From: an uncultured Eubacteriales bacterium
Lineage (GTDB): Bacteria; Bacillota; Clostridia; Peptostreptococcales; Anaerovoracaceae
Assembly (NCBI GenBank): GCA_902793875.1
Contig: CADBFL010000028.1
Span: 2,684 to 15,265, forward strand
Length of the DNA stretch: 12,582 nt
Direction: 5' to 3'
How positions within the stretch are numbered: the first letter of the stretch is position 1; the number at the start of each line of letters is the position of its first letter. Under the pieces are notes generated by a model. It searched no databases and had not been told where the DNA came from. It saw nothing but the letters and a program-made list of their open reading frames with translations. The translations under genes and the position numbers were made by a program. Shown piece after piece: positions 7,651 through 12,582 of this stretch.

Positions 7651-8255
7651 AGACAATGAGCAGAAACTTCACGACCAAAGAGAAGGTCCTCTTCGCGGTG
7701 CTCGGCTGCATGCTGATCGGGCTTGTGTTTTACAGATTCTTCTATGTCAATCTGAGCAATGCCGTAGACGAGGCAAACGCCGAGGCCGCCACCCTGCAGT
7801 CGGATCTGGACATAGCAAAAACGAGAACCATGAGGATCGAGAAGATGGAGCAACAGCTGCAGGGGATCGGGAACACAGGCGTCATGCAGAAGATGGGCAG
7901 CTACAACAACAGCAAGCCTGAGACGGCGTTCCTGCATACGGTCCTTTCGAGTGTGCCTGATTACACGATCTCTTTCGATGATGTCACAAGAGACGGCAAG
8001 CTGATACGGAGGAACTTCACTCTGAACTTCACGACGGCAAGCTATGATTCCGCAGAGAAGATAATCAGGGATCTCACTTCGGGCGAGTACAGATGCCTGA
8101 TAGGCGACATGAGCTGCAGCGTCGAGAACGGCATCACTTCGGTAACTCTCGAGGGGACCTTCTATGAGACCATGGTCGGAGGCACGCCTGATTCCGCGCT
8201 GCCGGCGGATGAAACAGAAACTGACGAAGCTGTGGAGCTCGAAGATTTCGAATAA
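7647..8255 (+). CDS. pilO: PilO-like alignment complex protein
   Basis: A bitopic membrane protein of 202 residues with a short cytoplasmic N-terminus, one transmembrane helix (about 13-31) and a coiled coil (about 38-72). A ferredoxin-like extracytoplasmic domain follows, with alternating strands such as YTISFDDV, FTLNFTTASYDSAEKIIRDL and VTLEGTFYE. This is the PilO architecture, expected to pair with PilN. The last twenty residues are markedly acidic (ADETETDEAVELEDFE). The start overlaps the pilN stop (ATGA). Sequence identity in PilO families is low, so the name depends on topology and synteny. No terminator is visible after the stop, so read-through into the pilin region is possible. Confidence 0.8.
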   Translation: MKTMSRNFTTKEKVLFAVLGCMLIGLVFYRFFYVNLSNAVDEANAEAATLQSDLDIAKTRTMRIEKMEQQLQGIGNTGVMQKMGSYNNSKPETAFLHTVLSSVPDYTISFDDVTRDGKLIRRNFTLNFTTASYDSAEKIIRDLTSGEYRCLIGDMSCSVENGITSVTLEGTFYETMVGGTPDSALPADETETDEAVELEDFE

Positions 8256-8297
8256 TGCTATAACTGAAATATAACCGGGCTTTTGTAATATGATAAT
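8256..8297 (+). promoter_or_regulatory. Candidate promoter(s) for the first pilin gene
   Basis: The 115 bp between pilO and the pilin gene are AT-rich at their start. TGCTATAAC (8256-8264) is an extended -10 sequence, and TATGAT (8289-8294) is a second -10-like box. Neither has a convincing -35 at 17 bp. A separate promoter is expected because pilin is needed in excess over the machinery, but its exact position is uncertain. Confidence 0.35.
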
Positions 8298-8332
8298 CGA
8301 TGAAAATTGCGGCTAATCTTTAGATCGAAAAA

Positions 8333-8343
8333 GGGCTGTGCCC
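8333..8343 (+). other. Small GC hairpin in the pilin leader
   Basis: GGGC and GCCC pair around the loop TGT. The hairpin lies 15 bases upstream of the strong GGAGGG ribosome site (8358-8363) of the pilin gene. It may stabilise the mRNA 5' region or shape ribosome access. With only four base pairs it could be incidental. Confidence 0.3.
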
Positions 8344-8370
8344 GATACAGAAAAAACGGAGGGAAAGAAA

Positions 8371-8763
8371 ATGAAGAACAAGAGAAACAAAAAAGGTTTC
8401 ACGCTTGCCGAGCTGCTGATCGTAGTAGCGATCATCGCAGTTCTCGTAGCTATCGCGATCCCTGTATTCAACAGTCAGCTTGAGAAGTCAAGGGAAGCGA
8501 CAGATCTTGCCAATATCAGAGCGGCATATGCCGAGGCAACGGTCAAGATCCTGGACGAAGGCGGAGAAACCGCTACCGCTACTACAACTGCTACCATGCA
8601 GAGCACCGGCAAGATCGACAAGGTCAGCGGAGCTGATACTACGGAAATAGGCGGAGTCAAGGCTTCCTCGATCACGATCACAAAGGGCCAGAAGACTACC
8701 GTGACCGTCGATGCTGACGGAAAGATCACCGGACTGAGCGGCGGAGCTTCGATGGGATCCTGA
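8371..8763 (+). CDS. pilA: Type IV prepilin, probable major pilin (short)
   Basis: A class III prepilin signal: basic leader MKNKRNKKG, cleavage expected after G9, then FTLAE with Glu at +5 and the hydrophobic helix LLIVVAIIAVLVAIAIPVF. The helix continues into the polar part as NSQLEKSREATDLANIRAAYAEA. The mature protein would have about 121 residues with no cysteine. Its globular region is small, Thr-rich (TATATTTATM) and ends in a Gly/Ser tail. A GTG at 8338 is in frame but has no ribosome site. The ATG at 8371 is placed correctly behind GGAGGG. The gene has its own leader and a strong terminator, consistent with a highly expressed structural subunit. Calling it the major pilin is inference from position, size and signals; the prepilin identity itself is secure. 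Confidence 0.92.
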   Translation: MKNKRNKKGFTLAELLIVVAIIAVLVAIAIPVFNSQLEKSREATDLANIRAAYAEATVKILDEGGETATATTTATMQSTGKIDKVSGADTTEIGGVKASSITITKGQKTTVTVDADGKITGLSGGASMGS

Positions 8764-8788
8764 TCCCGATCCGGATTTTAACAGCGAA

Positions 8789-8818
8789 GGGGCAGCGCAT
8801 GAAGCTGCCTCTTTTTTT
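8789..8818 (+). terminator. Intrinsic terminator after the first pilin gene
   Basis: GGGGCAGC (8789-8796) pairs with GCTGCCTC (8804-8811) through eight pairs including one G-U, around the loop GCATGAA, followed by seven T residues. It lies 26 bp after the pilin stop and separates this gene from the next pilin, which has its own promoter. Confidence 0.92.
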
Positions 8819-8819
8819 A

Positions 8820-8839
8820 CGGAAACAATAATCGTTCCG
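8820..8839 (+). promoter_or_regulatory. Inverted repeat at the -35 position of the second pilin promoter
   Basis: CGGAA (8820-8824) and TTCCG (8835-8839) form a perfect dyad with a 10-bp spacer, so the half-site centres are 15 bp apart. The right half covers where a -35 box should be (8833-8838). No good -35 is present, so a regulator binding here is plausible. The half-sites are short and the evidence is weak. Confidence 0.3.
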
Positions 8840-8852
8840 CACGCCTTTTTTG

Positions 8853-8861
8853 TGATACAAT
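8853..8861 (+). promoter_or_regulatory. Extended -10 promoter of the second pilin / c-di-GMP operon
   Basis: TGA directly before TACAAT (8856-8861) makes an extended -10 element. The -35 region is poor (CGTTCC at 17 bp), as is usual for extended -10 promoters. The predicted start near 8868 leaves a leader of about 28 nt to the ATG at 8896, ruling out the upstream ATG at 8866 as the main start. Confidence 0.6.
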
Positions 8862-8895
8862 TCAATTGATGATACCGGCCGGAAAGGAAAGAACC

Positions 8896-9465
8896 ATGGA
8901 CCGAATCAAAAAGGGCTTTACACTTGCTGAACTGCTTATAGTAGTCGCTATAATCGCTGTCCTCACAGCTGTCGCCATCCCGGTATTCAGGGTGCAGCTT
9001 GAAAAATCACGGGAAGCATATGACATCCATACCATGCGGGCGGCCGCCTCTGCAGCGGTCGATCTCTACTATTCGGGCGTGACCGATGAGGCAAGCGCGA
9101 ATGCGGCCGGTATGAGCTGGTCAGATCAGGGGGACACGGACGCTGACAGCAACGCCTACGGAGCCTATGATCCGACAGGGAAGATCGTTCCCACCAAAAA
9201 GGATCTGCCTGCATCATCACAGACCTACGGCAAAGGGACTTCAGTCAACGGAGGAACAAAGTATACGCTGGGAAATCCCAACGGAGCGTATAACGCCGGG
9301 CAGGATTATACCAATGCGGTCGTGATGGTATCGATATATCCGAATGCGGATCCTGCAAGGGTGGATGTTTACTGGAAAAACAACAAGGTGAACAATAACT
9401 ATGTCGGAGGGCAGCAGAGAAAAAACGTTCCCAAATACAGCATCAGCATTACGATAGACGAATAA
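8896..9465 (+). CDS. Type IV prepilin, second (larger) pilin paralogue
   Basis: Leader MDRIKKG with cleavage expected after G7, then FTLAELLIVVAIIAVLTAVA with Glu at +5. The first fifty mature residues are nearly the same as in the pilin at 8371, including QLEKSREA. The C-terminal part is unrelated, with about 182 mature residues against about 121. It is rich in Asn, Gly, Tyr and Ser, has no cysteine, and ends KYSISITIDE, probably a final beta strand. ATG 8896 is chosen because AAGGAAA lies just upstream. An in-frame ATG at 8866 would put ten polar residues ahead of the signal and falls at or before the likely transcription start. No terminator follows, and the diguanylate cyclase gene begins 24 bp later. 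It could be a minor or alternative pilin. The prepilin identity is certain. Confidence 0.92.
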   Translation: MDRIKKGFTLAELLIVVAIIAVLTAVAIPVFRVQLEKSREAYDIHTMRAAASAAVDLYYSGVTDEASANAAGMSWSDQGDTDADSNAYGAYDPTGKIVPTKKDLPASSQTYGKGTSVNGGTKYTLGNPNGAYNAGQDYTNAVVMVSIYPNADPARVDVYWKNNKVNNNYVGGQQRKNVPKYSISITIDE

Positions 9466-9489
9466 CAGGGGGCGGCAGAAAACAGCATA

Positions 9490-10626
9490 ATGCAGACGGT
9501 CATGGATCTCAGGTCAGTATTCATATCCAACGGCGTGGGCATAGTCCTGCTGCTGATGCTCTACTATGTCTCGCGCACAAGGATACTCAGACGCCGCATG
9601 GAGGACAGACTGTACTCCGTCATGATATTCGGCGTCCTTTTGGGCTGCATCATGGAGGCCTTTTCGTACTTCCTGGACGGCAGGGTCTTTCCCGGCGCGA
9701 TATTCCTGAACCATGTCGCCAACACATATCTCTTCAGCGTGAATCTCATACTGCCGTTCTGCGTTCTGGTGTATGTGGATCTCGGACTTTACGGCGACCC
9801 CGAACGCATATGGAAGCATTATAAGCCGCAGATAATCATCGGGGCCGTCATGCTGAGCGCGACCCTGATCAATCTGTTCACGCCGGTATGCTATTACATT
9901 TCGGATAAAAACGTATACGAGAGAAGGCCCTTCGGATATGTGTACTATGCTGTCATACTCTTTTACCTGATCAGCGCCATAGTGGTCACGCGCCGTTATG
10001 AGAAGGAAAACGGCGCGAGGACATTCTTCAACATCAATATGTTTCTTGTGCCCATACTCATCGGAGCAGGCCTGCAGTTCGCTTTTTACGGGCTTTCCCT
10101 GGCCTGGCTCTCATCGGCCATAGGTCTGACGGGCATGTACATGATGCAGCAGAATGAGACCGCTTACTTCGACCCGCTGGTCGACACGTACAACCGGAGA
10201 TATCTCGACTTTCTGCTGACTTCCTGGATAAGCCGCGGGTACGGCTTTTCGGGCATCATGCTGGACATAGACGACTTCAAGAGCATAAACGACAGCTACG
10301 GCCATTCGGAAGGCGACAACGCCCTGCTGAAGCTCGCCGGGATACTGAAGAAGTCCTGCTCTGAGAGTGACAGGGTCTTCCGCTTTGCCGGGGACGAATT
10401 CATAGTGCTCGTAAGGACGGATCACGGCGGCAGCGCCGATGATTATCTGAGCAAAATGAGACGCAATCTCGATAAGTTCAATGACGCCTGCAAAAAACCG
10501 TACCGGATCGAAGCATCCTACGGAGTCTGCAGCTTCGAGCCCGGCAGGGGCGATACGGATTCATTCATGAAAGAACTTGACTCACGCATGTACGAGATGA
10601 AGAAAGAGCATCACGGAAAGAAATGA
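9490..10626 (+). CDS. Seven-helix membrane diguanylate cyclase (AGDEF)
   Basis: A membrane sensor with an output domain that makes c-di-GMP from two GTP. About seven hydrophobic helices fill residues 10-220, resembling the N-terminal 7TM module of some histidine kinases. No separate ligand domain is seen. The GGDEF domain (about 225-378) opens with DPLVDTYNRRYLD, has the metal site DIDDFKSIND (259-268), and carries AGDEF at 300-304. AGDEF is a variant found in active cyclases. The inhibitory I-site RxxD is absent: the equivalent residues are S291-E-S-D294, so product feedback is unlikely. The ribosome site is weak, with a G-rich stretch at 9467-9475 that is 14 bases from the ATG. It lies 24 bp after a pilin gene and its stop overlaps the start of the next gene (ATGA). 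Enzymatic activity is inferred from motifs. Confidence 0.88.
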   Translation: MQTVMDLRSVFISNGVGIVLLLMLYYVSRTRILRRRMEDRLYSVMIFGVLLGCIMEAFSYFLDGRVFPGAIFLNHVANTYLFSVNLILPFCVLVYVDLGLYGDPERIWKHYKPQIIIGAVMLSATLINLFTPVCYYISDKNVYERRPFGYVYYAVILFYLISAIVVTRRYEKENGARTFFNINMFLVPILIGAGLQFAFYGLSLAWLSSAIGLTGMYMMQQNETAYFDPLVDTYNRRYLDFLLTSWISRGYGFSGIMLDIDDFKSINDSYGHSEGDNALLKLAGILKKSCSESDRVFRFAGDEFIVLVRTDHGGSADDYLSKMRRNLDKFNDACKKPYRIEASYGVCSFEPGRGDTDSFMKELDSRMYEMKKEHHGKK

Positions 10627-12582
10627 GGACAGCGGTTCAGATCATACTTACAATAGAGATAATAACGCTTTTTGTCTGCGTGCACTTTGCGCGGAAGTCG
10701 GACAAGCCCATAGCCCGCTCCGTCAGTCTTCTTATTGCCTCTCTCATACCGGCGATCCTCGGAAATGTCATCATAATCGGCGCGGTATCAAAACCGCTCG
10801 CAGTGACCGGCATGTACATCTACTTTATCGGCATGGACCTCATCATGGCGTGCCTGCTGAAGTTCACCCTGGATTACTGCTACTATTCGTGGGACAACAA
10901 AGTCGTCATAAATTCCGTCTATTCTCTTCTCGGCATAGATATACTGCAGCTGTTGCTGAATCCTGTATTCGGCCACGCTTTCGATGTCGAAGAGCTGCAG
11001 GTCGGCGGGATGCCGTACTTCGCAGTCGTGCCGTATGCCGGGCAGATATACCACAGGGTCGTCATATACGGGTTCCTGTTTGCTTCCCTCATCCTGTTCG
11101 TTATCAAGAGCGCCGGCAGCTCAAGGATATACCGCGAGCGCTATGTAACGATGCTCGCTTCCATGATCTTCACGTCGATATGGGAATCCTTCTACATCCT
11201 TTCGGGGACCCCGGTCGATACATCCATGATCGGCTTCGGTATCTTCGGAGTGCTCGTTTTCTACTTCGCCCTTTGCTACAAGCCGGTGTTCCTTATCTCG
11301 AGCATGCTTGAGAGCATAGCGTCGGGACTGAGCGAGGCGCTGTTCTTCTTCAATGAAGAAAAGATATGCATCTGGGCGAACGAAAAAGGGCTGGACTTCT
11401 TCGGCATCAGGGAAAACGAGGTCGACAGGGTCAACGGGAAGCTCCTTGCGGCCTTTCCTGAGATGGAAGGCGCTGATGATGAGTGGACCGGCGATCACAT
11501 CAGCGGCAGAGGGGACGGCAGGAGATACTATCATATAGAAAAGCACATAGCAAAAGACAATGACGACAGAGGCCGCGTCATCGGTTTCTTTGTGAGCATA
11601 CGGGACAATACCGAGGCGCAGAAAAACCTCGAAAAGGAGCGCTACAACGCACGGCACGACAGTCTTACCGGTCTTTACAACAAGGAGACTCTGTACAGAA
11701 AGATCCCGAAGCTCCTGAAGGACAGTCCGGGCGTTCCTTACCAGATAATCTTTGTGGATATCAACGAGTTCAAAACGGTCAACGATGTATTCGGGAAGGA
11801 TTTCGGGGACTATGCGCTCTGTAATATCGCTGACTGGGTAAGGGGAGACATGTCGGACCGCTGCGCCTACGGAAGGCTCGGGGGAGACACATTCGGCATA
11901 TGCATGCCGGTCAGTGAATTCGACCCGGAGGCGATCAACGAAAAACTCGACAACCTCGTAGTCAGGATGGGTGACAAGGAGCACCATCTGCTTGTGCACC
12001 TCGGCATCTACCCTGTCGACGACCCTGATCTTGAGGTGTCGATCATGTTCGACAGAGCCCGCATGGCGCTCAACAAGATAAAGCGGATCTATTCTCACAT
12101 CTCGTATTATAACGACCAGATCAGAGACGAGATGCTGTGGAACCAGCGCATATCCGCCGAGCTGACGGATGCGATTAAGAGCGGGCAGATAGTGCCTTTC
12201 CTCCAGCCTGTTGTCGATGCAGAAGGCGAGCTGGCGGGCGCCGAGGCTCTTGTCAGGTGGATGCATCCCGAGAAGGGAATGATCCCGCCTGCGATGTTCA
12301 TCCCTGAATTCGAACGCAACGGAAGGATAGCGGAGATAGACAGATACATGTGGAGACACGCCGGAGAGATACTGAGGGAATGGAAGGAGAGCCGTCCGGA
12401 CCTCTTCCTGTCCGTCAATATATCTCCTGTGGATTTTTACTTTCTGGACATCAGAAGCGAGCTCGGCGGCATCGTCAGGGAGTGCGGGATCGACCCTGCA
12501 AATCTCAGACTTGAGATCACAGAGTCGATCATGATGAGCAACAGCGATGAGAGGCTCGAGACCGTAAGACAGCTCAGGTCGG
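10623..12582 (+). CDS. Seven-helix membrane PAS-GGDEF-EAL protein, probable c-di-GMP phosphodiesterase (partial)
   Basis: The frame is open from the ATG at 10623 to the window end, giving 653 residues, and the 3' end is missing. A 7TM module (about 1-225) is followed by a PAS-like segment (about 230-345), a GGDEF domain (about 350-500) and an EAL domain (from about 525). The GGDEF domain keeps DINEFKTVND (379-388), but its signature is GGDTF (420-424), with Thr replacing the catalytic-loop Glu, so cyclase activity is doubtful and the domain may only bind GTP. The EAL domain has EALVRW (541-546), the metal-ligand Asn in NISPVDF (N599) and LEITES (630-635), all as in active phosphodiesterases. 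The later DDFG motif and catalytic Lys lie beyond the window. The ATGA overlap with the cyclase gene suggests fixed-ratio synthesis. The natural reading is c-di-GMP removal. Confidence 0.88.
   Translation, partial: MRTAVQIILTIEIITLFVCVHFARKSDKPIARSVSLLIASLIPAILGNVIIIGAVSKPLAVTGMYIYFIGMDLIMACLLKFTLDYCYYSWDNKVVINSVYSLLGIDILQLLLNPVFGHAFDVEELQVGGMPYFAVVPYAGQIYHRVVIYGFLFASLILFVIKSAGSSRIYRERYVTMLASMIFTSIWESFYILSGTPVDTSMIGFGIFGVLVFYFALCYKPVFLISSMLESIASGLSEALFFFNEEKICIWANEKGLDFFGIRENEVDRVNGKLLAAFPEMEGADDEWTGDHISGRGDGRRYYHIEKHIAKDNDDRGRVIGFFVSIRDNTEAQKNLEKERYNARHDSLTGLYNKETLYRKIPKLLKDSPGVPYQIIFVDINEFKTVNDVFGKDFGDYALCNIADWVRGDMSDRCAYGRLGGDTFGICMPVSEFDPEAINEKLDNLVVRMGDKEHHLLVHLGIYPVDDPDLEVSIMFDRARMALNKIKRIYSHISYYNDQIRDEMLWNQRISAELTDAIKSGQIVPFLQPVVDAEGELAGAEALVRWMHPEKGMIPPAMFIPEFERNGRIAEIDRYMWRHAGEILREWKESRPDLFLSVNISPVDFYFLDIRSELGGIVRECGIDPANLRLEITESIMMSNSDERLETVRQLRS

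Noticed and set aside
8256..8370. c-di-GMP riboswitch upstream of the pilin, as in some Clostridia
   Set aside because: Neither the class I hallmarks (GGGCAAAC-like and GGACGCAAAGCC-like segments) nor recognisable class II features are present by eye. The leader of pilB (322-363) is too short for either.
8338..8370. In-frame GTG upstream of the first pilin
   Set aside because: It has no ribosome site, lies within the small leader hairpin, and would add eleven residues before a normal prepilin leader.
8866..8895. Upstream ATG of the second pilin gene
   Set aside because: It falls at or before the predicted transcription start and lacks a ribosome site. The ATG at 8896 has AAGGAAA and yields a normal short prepilin leader.

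Overview
The window looks like a chromosomal segment of a Gram-positive (monoderm) anaerobe of the Bacillota, probably class Clostridia. The reasons are a type IV pilus locus with PilM, PilN and PilO but no secretin (pilQ) or pilP in view, prepilins of the KKGFTLAELLIVVAII type, strong GGAGG-like ribosome binding sites, frequent ATA (Ile) and AGA/AGG (Arg) codons at middling GC, and 7TM GGDEF/EAL proteins of a style common in Clostridia. The genus cannot be named from the sequence. All genes are on the plus strand.

Layout. Bases 1-244 hold a small tRNA unit: an extended -10 promoter, tRNA-Gln(CTG), a perfect hairpin spacer, tRNA-Cys(GCA) and an intrinsic terminator. A near-consensus promoter (TTGAAA, 17 bp, TATAAT, 287-315) then starts the pilus operon: pilB, pilT, pilC, a pilin-like Cys/His membrane protein, pilD, pilM, pilN and pilO (364-8255). 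The genes are 38 bp apart or less, with two ATGA overlaps. A 115-bp leader precedes a short major-pilin-like gene (8371-8763) that ends at a strong terminator. A second prepilin gene (8896-9465) has its own extended -10 promoter. It is followed after 24 bp by a membrane diguanylate cyclase (9490-10626), which is ATGA-coupled to a membrane PAS-GGDEF-EAL protein (10623 to the window end, cut off).

How it works together. PilB drives assembly and PilT retraction. PilC is the membrane platform, PilM/N/O form the inner alignment complex, and PilD processes the two prepilins and perhaps the pilin-like protein. The main observation is a possible local c-di-GMP circuit. PilB begins with two intact 24-residue MshEN motifs separated by five residues, the known c-di-GMP-binding signature. 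The second pilin gene appears to head a transcription unit encoding one probable c-di-GMP synthase (AGDEF, no RxxD inhibitory site) and one probable c-di-GMP hydrolase (EALVRW intact, GGDEF degenerate to GGDTF). The machinery, an effector domain that could sense the messenger, and enzymes likely to make and break it therefore sit within 12.5 kb.
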